A stretch of 64,000 nucleotides of DNA from Streptomyces sp. TP-A0356 (GTDB lineage: Bacteria > Actinomycetota > Actinomycetes > Streptomycetales > Streptomycetaceae): assembly GCF_001417775.1 (NCBI RefSeq), contig NZ_BBZJ01000026.1, positions 61,752 to 125,751 of the forward strand. Reading direction: 5' to 3'. Under the pieces are notes generated by a model that saw only the letters and a list, made by a program, of their open reading frames with translations, was not told the DNA's origin and ran no database searches. The translations under genes were made by a program, and so were the position numbers. Positions 54,001 through 61,998 of this stretch are shown here, piece after piece (positions within the stretch are counted from its first letter, which is position 1; each line of letters starts with the position of its first letter).

Positions 54001-54163
54001 GCGCGCATGTCTCACTCAACGACCGGCTCTTGCCGATGCCCGGTTCCCCGGTGATGTCGACGACTGTGGCCGCGCCGGGCCGACCCAGGCCGGCGAGGAC
54101 GGCGTCGACCCGGGAGAGCTCCGAGGACCTTCCGATCAGCTGTGTGCGCCGTACGTCCCCCAT
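54001..54163 (-). pseudogene. N-terminal fragment of a LuxR-type ATPase regulator
   Basis: The minus-strand frame from ATG 54163 reads LIGRSSELSRVDAVLAGL, GAATVVDITGEPGIGKSRSL, CARARAAG, the opening of a large ATP-binding LuxR (LAL) or AfsR-like regulator with Walker A GEPGIGKS. After about 54 codons the frame turns Arg/Pro-rich and loses homology, consistent with a frameshift or truncation. Confidence 0.65.
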
Positions 54164-54339
54164 CGGCGTCCTCTACGTCCCGTTCGTCGACCTCTGTCTG
54201 CCTGGCCGAGCATAGATCCGGGCACTGACACGGCAGTTGGGCGAGTCGGCGGTACGTAGATCCGCCGGGGAGGCGGGCGACCTGCCGGGGAACCTCGCGC
54301 CGCCGCCGGTGGCAGGCGTTCATGGCGACCACGGCATCC

Positions 54340-54447
54340 ATGACCCGGGCGGCGGAGGTGTCCAGCCGTGTGGAGGCCATCCTGGCCGAGCTGAAGCCCG
54401 GCCGCGAACTCCACACGAACGTGGAGTTCCATGCCGGCGTGGTGTGC
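54340..54447 (+). pseudogene. Citrate synthase fragment
   Basis: The plus-strand frame reads RVEAILAELKPGRELHTNVE then FHAGVV. This resembles the citrate synthase segment that precedes the substrate-binding region (NVEFYAGVV). It is only about 35 codons and then loses similarity. Streptomycetes have citrate-synthase-like genes near this position, which supports a relic. Confidence 0.55.
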
Positions 54448-54649
54448 CGGCGGTGCCGGCGGTGGCCTGAGACGCGCGTGAGGTCCGGCACCGGTCTGGT
54501 GTCGGACCTCTTCAGTTCAGTGCGAGCGATGCCCGGGGGTGGTTGGGGCTCGGCTCGCCGTCCGGAGGTGGTGGTCCTCAACGGGGTGGCCAAGAGGGTG
54601 GACCTCTGGGGAGGCGGACAGTGGCGGGCGGGCGATGCCGCGACGGCCG

Positions 54650-54838
54650 CTACTGGTCGGGAATGTCGGCCTTCGCCCGGACAAGGGTCTCCCGGCTGAC
54701 GATGACGATGCGTTCGTAGTCCGCGCGCGCGGCGTCAGGAGGAAGTTCGCCTTCGAGCGTCGCGGTGGCCTCAGTTCCGATGACGGCGAAATTGCCGTCA
54801 CTGAGTTCGAAGATGTCCGGGCAGGTTTCAGCGGTCAT
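54650..54838 (-). CDS. Small Streptomyces hypothetical protein
   Basis: A 62-residue acidic protein starting at ATG 54838 after GTGGAAG. TCPDIFELSDGNFAVIGTEA and YERIVIVSRETLVRAKADIP are typical of a small family common in streptomycetes, often near regulatory genes. Its function is unknown. An upstream in-frame start adds a basic 16-residue stretch and is less likely. Confidence 0.78.
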   Translation of the reverse strand: MTAETCPDIFELSDGNFAVIGTEATATLEGELPPDAARADYERIVIVSRETLVRAKADIPDQ

Positions 54839-55017
54839 GCTTCCACGTTCGCGTGGAGAGACACCGATGCGACGCACGATTTTCAAGGGAACCCCGATCC
54901 TGTGGTTTCAAGAACTGAAAACGGGGGACAGGGTAGCCTAACGTGACAGAAGTGCAGACGTCCGCCTGTAGGCCAAGTGGCGGTTACCGGCGGCGTGTTG
55001 ACGAGTTCCGCGCCGCC

Positions 55018-55578
55018 TCAACGCTGGCCCTGGGGTGGGTCCTCCTCGGGGGGAGGTTCACCCACGACCCACCACTCCTCGGAGTCCGCTTCATCCAGAT
55101 CGTGGATGAGCGCGTCCATCGTCGCGCCGACCCGGGCCTCCATGGATTCGGCCTTGAGGCTGGCGCGGTGGTGCCGGGTGGCGTCCCAGTATTCGCGGAA
55201 GACGACGTTCCGGACCAGCACGCGAAGATGGCCGTGCAGTTCCTCCAGATTCACGACGCCCGCCCGGTATGCGAACAGGGCGTTGGCGTACCACGCGTTG
55301 GCGAAGAGGTACTGGCGCCGCCGTGTGGGGGAAGCCGCCTCGATGGTGCTCACGACGGCGGCGAGCTCGGGATCCTCGAGTGCCTTGCCCAGGAGGCTCA
55401 GCTGAAGCCTGTGATATGCCCGGAAGCTGTCGGCATCCTCCGCCTCCGCGGCCTGCCGGGGCGGGTCCGTCCGCCGTCGGTGCTGTGTGGCCAGCACCGT
55501 CAGGGCTCCCGCCGCGAACGCGAGCCCCGCCATGGCGGCGGAACCCCACACCCGTATCCCTAGCCTCTGTGTGACCAT
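55018..55578 (-). CDS. DUF6082-family membrane-anchored protein
   Basis: A 186-residue protein. One N-terminal helix (VWGSAAMAGLAFAAGALTVLA) is followed by a cytosolic or external helical domain: FRAYHRLQLSLLGKALEDPEL, RRRQYLFANAWYANALFAY, LEELHGHLRVLVRNVVFREYW. This looks like the DUF6082 family seen in streptomycete membrane-tethered proteins. ATG 55578 follows GGGGG. The tail is Glu/Pro-rich. Function unknown. Confidence 0.75.
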   Translation of the reverse strand: MVTQRLGIRVWGSAAMAGLAFAAGALTVLATQHRRRTDPPRQAAEAEDADSFRAYHRLQLSLLGKALEDPELAAVVSTIEAASPTRRRQYLFANAWYANALFAYRAGVVNLEELHGHLRVLVRNVVFREYWDATRHHRASLKAESMEARVGATMDALIHDLDEADSEEWWVVGEPPPEEDPPQGQR

Positions 55579-55949
55579 GTCAACCCCCGAATCAGGCGAC
55601 CGTCCCCCGGTCGTCTTGGTGCGGGTCGACTGAAGGAGACCGGCGAGCGATCGGCGGCGCGCTTGCCGTCTCCCAGGGTGCCGAGCGGCTCTGATCGGCA
55701 GGGAGGCGGAGAGGAGGCGCACGGAGGGAAGTGCGGGTCACGTTTACCGGCGCCATGCCCAACGTGTGCCCCCCAAGCGCCGCAAACAATCGTTGACTCC
55801 ACGGGGTTTGCCCCTACTCGTATCCTGGGGCGGCATTCAATTCTCGTACGAGAGCCGACCCGTTCCGGTGAGAGCCGGTCCATGAGCCGTCCTCGTACGC
55901 CCGCCGGAGCGCGATCCGGCGTACGCATCGGTGTGAGAAGGGGCGCACG
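55579..55949. other. Divergent region, DUF6082 / COG0523 GTPase
   Basis: A 371-base stretch without a gene. TTGACT at 55793-55798 and TACTCG at 55815-55820 (16-base spacing) may be the promoter of the GTPase gene. I saw no Zur box. Confidence 0.5.
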
Positions 55950-57212
55950 GTGAGCCAGTCGTCGAGTCCGCAGCAGATCCCGGTCGTCGTACTGGCCGGA
56001 TTCCTGGGTTCCGGCAAGACGACCCTGCTCAACCACCTTCTCCACCACAGCGGCGGCAGCCGTATCGGTGCCATCGTCAACGACTTCGGTGCCATCGAGA
56101 TCGACGCCATGGCGGTCGCCGGCGCGCTCGGGGACTCCACGGTCTCCCTCGGCAACGGATGTCTGTGCTGCGCCGTCGACGCCAGTGAGCTCGACCTCTA
56201 TCTCGACCGCCTCGCCCAGCCCTCCGCGGGCATCGATGTCATCGTCATCGAGGCCAGCGGGCTCGCCGAGCCCCAGGAACTCGTCCGCATGGTGCTGGCC
56301 AGCGAGCAGCCGCGCGTCGTCTACGGCGGACTCGTCGAGGTCGTCGACGCGGTGGAGTTCGACGCCACCCGTGCGAAGCACCCGGAGCTCGACCGCCATC
56401 TGGCCCTCGCGGATCTCGTCGTCGTCAACAAGACCGACCGGGCGGGCGACACCGAGCGGGTCCTTCGGCTTGTCGGCTCGCTCACCGACGGTGCCGCCGT
56501 CGTCCCGGCCGTCCACGGGCGTATCGATCCCGAGTTCCTCTTCGACTGCCGGCCGGCCGAGGAGCGCATCGGGCAGCTGTCCTTCGACGACCTCCACCGG
56601 CACGACGGGCCGGACGGGCACGGGCGGGACGGGCACGGGCGGGACGGGCACGGGCCCGACGAGCACGGGCCGGACGGGCGCGGGGCCGACGGGCACGGGC
56701 CGGACGGGCGCGGGGCCGACGGATGTGAGTCCGTCGGATGCGGATCGGACGGACATCGATCCGACGGACATCGATCCCACGGATGCGACGGGCATGGGCA
56801 TGGCAGCTCTCACGTCCATCTGCACGCCGGATACGACAGCCTCTCCTTCCGGTCCACCGTGCCCATGAACCCGCGTCGGCTGCTGGAGTTCCTCGACGGC
56901 AGGCCGGAGGGCCTCTACCGGATCAAGGGATACGTCGACTTCGGCGCCGCCGATCCGCGCAATCGGTATGCCGTGCACGCCGTGGGCCGGTTCCTGCGGT
57001 TCTATCCGGAGGCATGGAAGGCCGACGAGCAGCGGCTCACCCAGCTCGTCCTCATCGGGTCCGGCATCGACACCGCCGCCCTCCGCAAGGAGCTGGAGGC
57101 GTGCGCGGACGACGCCCCACACACTGACGAGCACAGCATGTGGGGGGTCCTTCGCTACGTGCAGGACAAGGAGACCGAGGTCCCCGCGGGCCTCGGCGAC
57201 CCCGAGGGCTGA
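55950..57212 (+). CDS. COG0523 (CobW/YjiA/ZNG) metal-chaperone GTPase
   Basis: A 420-residue G3E GTPase. Walker A is GFLGSGKTTLLNHLL (about residues 15-30), the CxCC metal site is GNGCLCCAVD (about residues 69-78), and NKTD is the base-recognition motif. The C-terminal domain follows from SFRSTVPMNPRRLLEFLDG. Between them, at about residues 215-290, is a DGHGRDGHG-type repeat. Such proteins move zinc or cobalt to client enzymes. GTG 55950 follows GAAGGGG. The stop is one base from the parC stop on the other strand. Confidence 0.93.
   Translation: MSQSSSPQQIPVVVLAGFLGSGKTTLLNHLLHHSGGSRIGAIVNDFGAIEIDAMAVAGALGDSTVSLGNGCLCCAVDASELDLYLDRLAQPSAGIDVIVIEASGLAEPQELVRMVLASEQPRVVYGGLVEVVDAVEFDATRAKHPELDRHLALADLVVVNKTDRAGDTERVLRLVGSLTDGAAVVPAVHGRIDPEFLFDCRPAEERIGQLSFDDLHRHDGPDGHGRDGHGRDGHGPDEHGPDGRGADGHGPDGRGADGCESVGCGSDGHRSDGHRSHGCDGHGHGSSHVHLHAGYDSLSFRSTVPMNPRRLLEFLDGRPEGLYRIKGYVDFGAADPRNRYAVHAVGRFLRFYPEAWKADEQRLTQLVLIGSGIDTAALRKELEACADDAPHTDEHSMWGVLRYVQDKETEVPAGLGDPEG
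56598..56800 (+). repeat. His/Asp/Gly-coding tandem repeat in the metal GTPase
   Basis: Nine- and 18-base units based on GACGGGCACGGGC repeat in direct orientation and encode DGHGRDGHGPD, followed by a SDGHRSDGHRSH segment. The histidine spacing fits a metal-storage or metal-delivery loop. Confidence 0.85.
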
Positions 57213-57213
57213 C

Positions 57214-59670
57214 CTACACCGGGCCCGCCACCGCCGCCACCGTCCTGGGCAGCGACAAGCCCGAACCGTCGCGCCGCAGGTCGAGCTCCGGCAGCTCCGC
57301 CGGTGTGCCGTTCTTCTGCGCGGCCCGCGCCGGTGTCGCGCCGGCCCAGGCCAACGACAGGCAGTCCTCGCCCTTCAGGAACCGTTGGCAGCGCACGCCG
57401 CCTGTGGCCCGGCCCTTGCGCGGGAACTGGTCCAACGGCGTCATCTTGGCCGTCGTCTGGACCGAGTCGTCCAGCGTGCCGCGGGAACCGGCCACCGTGA
57501 AGACCACCGCGTCGACCGCCGGGTCCACCGCCGTGAAGGAGATCACCTTCGCGTCGTCCGAGAGCTTGATGCCCGCCACGCCGCCCGCGGGGCGGCCCTG
57601 CGGACGCACCTGGGACGCCTGGAAGCGCAGCAGTTGCGCGTCGTCGGTGATGAAGACCAGGTCCTCCTCGCCCGTACGCAGCTCCACCGCACCGACGATC
57701 CGGTCGCCCTCCTTGAGGGTGATGACCTCCAACTCCTCCTTGTTCGCGGGGTAGTCGGGGACCACACGCTTGACGACGCCCTGCTCCGTGCCGAGCGCGA
57801 GGCCCGGGGAGGACTCGTCCAGCGTCGTCAGGCAGACCACCGTCTCGTCCGCCTCCAGGGAGACGAACTCCGAGATCGGCGCGCCCCCGGAGAGGTTCGG
57901 CCGGGTCGCCGTCTCCGGCAGCTGGGGCAGGTCGATCACGTTCAGCCGCAGCAGCCGTCCGGCGGACGTCACCGCCCCCACCTCGCCGCGCGCCGTCGCC
58001 GGGACGGCGGAGACGATCACGTCGTGCTTCGCGCGCCTGCCCTCGGTGTCCTCCGCGAACGGATCGCCGTTCGCCGTACGCGCCAGCAGGCCCGTCGACG
58101 ACAGCAGCACCCGGCAGGGGGCGTCCTCGACCTGGAGCGAGACCGTCGGGGCCGGGGCGCCGGAGGACTCCAGCAGCACCGTGCGCCGCTCCGTGCCGAA
58201 CTTCTTGGCCACCGCGGCCAGTTCCGCGGAGACCAGCTTGCGCAGCTCGGCGTCCGACTCCAGGATCCGGGTCAGCTCCTCGATCTCGGCTTCGAGCCGG
58301 TCCTTCTCCGCCTCCAACTCGATCCGGTCGTACTTGGTGAGGCGGCGCAGCGGGGTGTCGAGGATGTACTGCGTCTGGACCTCGCTCAGCGAGAAGCGCT
58401 CCATCAGGCGCTCCTTGGCCTGCGCGGAGTTCTCGCTGGAACGGATCAGACGGATGACCTCGTCGATGTCCACCAGCGCCGTGAGCAGGCCCTCGACCAG
58501 GTGGAGCCGGTCGCGCCTCTTGGCACGGCGGAACTCCGAGCGACGGCGGACGACGTCGAAGCGGTGGTCGAGGTAGACCTCCAGCAACTCCTTGAGACCC
58601 AGCGTCAGCGGCTGGCCGTCGACCAGCGCCACGTTGTTGATGCCGAAGGACTCCTCCATCGGGGTCAGCTTGTAGAGCTGCTCCAGGACCGCCTCCGGCA
58701 CGAAGCCGTTCTTGATCTCGATGACCAGGCGCAGGCCGTGCTCGCGGTCGGTGAGGTCCTTGACGTCGGCGATGCCCTGCAGCTTCTTCGACCCGACCAG
58801 GTCCTTGATCTTGGCGATCACCTTCTCCGGCCCGACCGTGAAGGGCAGTTCGGTGACGACCAGGCCCTTGCGGCGCGCCGTCACGTCCTCCACCGAGACC
58901 GTGGCGCGGATCTTGAAGGTGCCGCGGCCCGTCTCGTAGGCGTCCCGGATGCCCGAGAGGCCGACGATCCGGCCGCCGGTGGGCAGGTCGGGACCGGGGA
59001 CATGCCTCATCAGGGTGTCCAGATCCGCGTTCGGGTGGCGGATCAGGTGGCGCGCGGCCGCGACGACCTCGCCCAGGTTGTGCGGCGGCATGTTCGTGGC
59101 CATGCCGACCGCGATGCCCGACGCGCCGTTCACCAGGAGGTTGGGGAAGGCGGCGGGCAGGGCCAGCGGCTCCTGCTCCTGGCCGTCGTAGTTGGGCACG
59201 AAGTCGACCGTGTCCTCGTCGATCGACTCGGTCATCAGGCTGGTCGCCATGGCCATGCGGCACTCGGTGTACCGCATGGCGGCCGGCGGGTCGTCGTTGC
59301 CCAGCGAGCCGAAGTTGCCGTGGCCGTCGACCAGGGGCACACGCATGGAGAAGGGCTGGGCCATGCGCACCAGGGCGTCGTAGATCGACGCGTCGCCGTG
59401 CGGGTGCAGCTTGCCCATCACCTCGCCGACGACGCGGGCGCACTTCACATAGCCGCGCTCGGGGCGCAGCCCCATCTCGTTCATCTGGTAGACGATCCGC
59501 CGGTGCACCGGCTTGAGGCCGTCGCGGGCGTCCGGCAGGGCCCTGGAGTAGATGACCGAGTACGCGTACTCGAGGAAGGAGCCCTGCATCTCGTCGACGA
59601 CGTCGATGTCGAGGATCTTCTCCTCGTACGAGTCGTCGGGCGGCGGGGTCTTCGTGCTGCGGCGGGCCAT
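57214..59670 (-). CDS. parC: DNA topoisomerase IV subunit A
   Basis: An 818-residue type IIA topoisomerase A subunit. The catalytic Tyr is in AAMRYTECRM, the breakage-reunion domain has LPDARDGLKPVHRRIVYQM and GKLHPHGDASIYDALVRMAQ, and the C-terminal beta-pinwheel follows. The GyrA box (QRRGGKG) is absent, which favours ParC over GyrA. ATG 59670 follows GAAGGAG nine bases upstream. It is the partner of ParE encoded at 39.4 kb. It converges on the metal GTPase with a one-base gap. Confidence 0.92.
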   Translation of the reverse strand: MARRSTKTPPPDDSYEEKILDIDVVDEMQGSFLEYAYSVIYSRALPDARDGLKPVHRRIVYQMNEMGLRPERGYVKCARVVGEVMGKLHPHGDASIYDALVRMAQPFSMRVPLVDGHGNFGSLGNDDPPAAMRYTECRMAMATSLMTESIDEDTVDFVPNYDGQEQEPLALPAAFPNLLVNGASGIAVGMATNMPPHNLGEVVAAARHLIRHPNADLDTLMRHVPGPDLPTGGRIVGLSGIRDAYETGRGTFKIRATVSVEDVTARRKGLVVTELPFTVGPEKVIAKIKDLVGSKKLQGIADVKDLTDREHGLRLVIEIKNGFVPEAVLEQLYKLTPMEESFGINNVALVDGQPLTLGLKELLEVYLDHRFDVVRRRSEFRRAKRRDRLHLVEGLLTALVDIDEVIRLIRSSENSAQAKERLMERFSLSEVQTQYILDTPLRRLTKYDRIELEAEKDRLEAEIEELTRILESDAELRKLVSAELAAVAKKFGTERRTVLLESSGAPAPTVSLQVEDAPCRVLLSSTGLLARTANGDPFAEDTEGRRAKHDVIVSAVPATARGEVGAVTSAGRLLRLNVIDLPQLPETATRPNLSGGAPISEFVSLEADETVVCLTTLDESSPGLALGTEQGVVKRVVPDYPANKEELEVITLKEGDRIVGAVELRTGEEDLVFITDDAQLLRFQASQVRPQGRPAGGVAGIKLSDDAKVISFTAVDPAVDAVVFTVAGSRGTLDDSVQTTAKMTPLDQFPRKGRATGGVRCQRFLKGEDCLSLAWAGATPARAAQKNGTPAELPELDLRRDGSGLSLPRTVAAVAGPV

Positions 59671-60000
59671 TGCTGCCGGCTCCTTCACAGTCTGCGCTGG
59701 GCATGAACGGGATCTGTCGCGGACCATTGTGGACCGCCGCACCGACAACGCGGACCATGCCCCTTCCTCCAGGGGTCCGTTGCCCCGGGGCCACGTGCCC
59801 CGCGGCGGCCCGGTCGTACGGCGGCACGGCCGCCCACGACGGCGATGCGCTCCCACCGGGCACGCGCGGGAAGCGGCCCCGGGGACGATCTCGCGGCCGG
59901 TGCCGGCCCTGCACCGCGATCACTCACGTACGGTCTCCGTGCTCCGCGACCCGACCGCGCGCGTGCCTCCTGGACGGTCATCCCGGTCGCGCACCCCGAG

Positions 60001-60187
60001 CGTGCGCGTGTGGTCTGCCCGGGTCGGCACCCTGCCGCGTCCCGCGAGCGTTTGGCGTGCCGCGTCGCCATCCCTGGTCGCGTAGCCCGGGCGTCCGCGT
60101 GTGGTCTGCCGGGGTCGGCGCCACTGCGGCGTCCCGCGAGCGTGCGCGTGTGGCCTCCCGCGTCGCCATCCTGGTCGCGCCCCCGGG
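60001..60187 (+). repeat. Two 91-96-bp direct repeats with flanking partial copies
   Basis: Copies at 60001-60091 and 60092-60187 both hold GCGTGTGGTCTGCC, then GTCGGC, then CGTCCCGCGAGCGT and CGCGTCGCCATC-CTGGTCGCG. Part-copies lie on either side (before 60000 and after 60190). Confidence 0.8.
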
Positions 60188-60253
60188 CATCCCCGTGCGG
60201 TACCCCACGTCGGCACCCGGCCGGGCGCGCGGAGCGTCCCCGCACGGCTTCCC

Positions 60254-60425
60254 GGCGCCCGCCCCTGGCCGTGCACCCCGAGGCTTCGGCGCCCGCCCCT
60301 GGCCGTGCACCCCGAGGTTTCGGCGTCCACCCCCGGGCGTGCGCCCCCGAGGTTTCGGCGTCCGCCCCTGGCCGTCCACCCCCGAGGCTTCGGCGCTCGC
60401 CCCGGCCGTGCACCCCGAGGCTTCG
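60254..60425 (+). repeat. Five 34-35-bp tandem repeats
   Basis: Units start at 60254, 60288, 60322, 60357 and 60392. Shared core is GGCGYCCRCCCC, then GCCGTGCACCCC, then GAGGYTTC. There are no unique spacers between units, so it is not a CRISPR. Confidence 0.85.
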
Positions 60426-60618
60426 TATGCCGCTGCCCGGCGCCGGCGCTCGGTGCTCGTCAACCTCGTGCGCAGTCGCCTACCCCCCGTAATCCTCGTC
60501 TCGCTCTCGGCGTACGTCGCCCGGGAACTTCGCCACCTGTCCGCACGCTTGCATACAGTGACAGCACCGGCAGGAAACCGCGGTTTCCGCGACAGCTTCC
60601 GCGATCGAAGGGACGTAC

Positions 60619-61998
60619 ATGCCCATGGGTCACACGGCCACAGCCGAGGCAGGCTCCGGGGGCCTGACAGCGACCGAGCACCGCCTGGCCAACGGTCTGC
60701 GCGTGGTGCTCTCAGAGGACCACCTGACCCCGGTCGCGGCGGTGTGCCTCTGGTACGACGTCGGCTCCCGCCACGAGGTCGAGGGGCGCACCGGCCTTGC
60801 CCACCTCTTCGAGCACCTGATGTTCCAGGGTTCGGGACAGGTCAAGGGCAACGGCCACTTCGAGCTGGTGCAGGGCGCAGGCGGCTCGCTGAACGGCACC
60901 ACGAGTTTCGAGCGCACGAACTACTTCGAGACCATGCCGGCCCACCAGCTGGAGCTCGCCCTGTGGCTGGAGGCCGACCGCATGGGCTCGCTGCTGGCCG
61001 CCCTCGACGACGAGTCCATGGAGAACCAGCGGGACGTCGTGAAGAACGAGCGCCGTCAGCGCTACGACAACGTGCCCTACGGCACCGCCTTCGAGAAGCT
61101 GACCGCGCTCGCCTACCCGGAGGGCCACCCGTACCACCACACGCCGATCGGGTCGATGGCGGACCTGGACGCGGCCACCCTGGAGGACGCGCGCGCCTTC
61201 TTCCGCACCTACTACGCACCCAACAACGCCGTCCTCTCCGTCGTCGGCGACATCGATCCCGAGCAGACCCTCGCCTGGATCGAGAAGTACTTCGGCTCCA
61301 TCCCGTCGCACGACGGCAAGCCCGAGCCCCGCGACGGCTCGCTGCCCGACATCATCGGCGAACAGTTGCGCGAGGTCGTCGAGGAGGAGGTCCCGGCGCG
61401 CGCCCTGATGGCCGCCTACCGGCTGCCGCACGACGGCACGCGCGCGGCCGACGCGGCCGACCTGGCGCTCACCATCCTGGGCGGCGGCGAGTCCTCCCGC
61501 CTCTACAACCGGCTCGTGCGGCGTGACCGCACAGCCGTCGCCGCCGGCTTCGGTCTGCTGCGGCTCGCCGGAGCGCCCTCCCTGGGCTGGCTGGACGTGA
61601 AGACCTCGGGCGACGTCGAGGTGCCCGTCATCGAGGCGGCCATCGACGAGGAGCTCGCCCGGTTCGCCGAGCAGGGGCCCACGGCCGAGGAAATGGAGCG
61701 CGCCCAGGCCCAGTTGGAGCGCGAGTGGCTGGATCGCCTCGGCACGGTCGCGGGCCGCGCCGACGAACTGTGCCGGTACGCCGTGCTGTTCGGGGACCCG
61801 CAGCTCGCCCTGACCGCCGTGCGGCGCGTGCTGGACGTGACCGCCGAGGAGGTGCAGGAGATGGCCAAGGCCCGGCTGCGCCCCGACAACCGTGCGGTGC
61901 TGGTGTACGAGCCGGTCGCGGCCGAGGCCGACGCCCGGGAAGCCGCCGAAAACACTGCCGCCGAAGGCACGAGCAACGACGAGGAGTCGGCGAAGTGA
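60619..61998 (+). CDS. M16-family zinc peptidase, catalytic subunit
   Basis: A 459-residue M16B-type peptidase. The inverted zinc motif HLFEH gives His62, Glu65 and His66, with Glu144 in VVKNERRQR as the third ligand, matching HxxEH-(about 77)-E. The C-terminal half has LAAYRLPHDGTR-like structure seen in M16 pairs. ATG 60619 follows GAAGGGA. Its stop overlaps the next gene's start (GTGA), so both subunits are made together. It likely processes small peptides; substrate unknown. Confidence 0.93.
   Translation: MPMGHTATAEAGSGGLTATEHRLANGLRVVLSEDHLTPVAAVCLWYDVGSRHEVEGRTGLAHLFEHLMFQGSGQVKGNGHFELVQGAGGSLNGTTSFERTNYFETMPAHQLELALWLEADRMGSLLAALDDESMENQRDVVKNERRQRYDNVPYGTAFEKLTALAYPEGHPYHHTPIGSMADLDAATLEDARAFFRTYYAPNNAVLSVVGDIDPEQTLAWIEKYFGSIPSHDGKPEPRDGSLPDIIGEQLREVVEEEVPARALMAAYRLPHDGTRAADAADLALTILGGGESSRLYNRLVRRDRTAVAAGFGLLRLAGAPSLGWLDVKTSGDVEVPVIEAAIDEELARFAEQGPTAEEMERAQAQLEREWLDRLGTVAGRADELCRYAVLFGDPQLALTAVRRVLDVTAEEVQEMAKARLRPDNRAVLVYEPVAAEADAREAAENTAAEGTSNDEESAK

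Larger units (their letters stand above)
53698..54649. other. Decayed region with gene relics
   Basis: A 950-base stretch with no intact gene. It holds an ATPase regulator fragment (minus strand, to 54163) and a citrate synthase fragment (plus strand, about 54340-54447). Between them no frame has lasting codon bias. Confidence 0.6.
59671..60618. other. Long repetitive spacer between parC and the M16 operon
   Basis: A 948-base gene-free stretch. It contains two kinds of tandem repeat, a 92-95-base type near 60001-60187 and a 34-35-base type at 60254-60425. Open frames here are read through repeats, change frame without a start and lack homology. GAAGGGA at 60606-60612 is the ribosome site of the next gene. 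Confidence 0.6.

Noticed and set aside
53763..54008. Continuation of the ATPase-regulator fragment in another frame
   Set aside because: The frame stays open and GC-biased but I see no motif of such regulators, so I limited the relic to the Walker A part.
57155..59923. A 922-codon frame on the same strand as parC in another register
   Set aside because: The ParC frame has full family motifs; this one is an Arg/Gly/Pro-rich shadow.
60254..60425. Possible CRISPR array
   Set aside because: Units are contiguous and diverged, with no unique spacers, and there are no cas genes.
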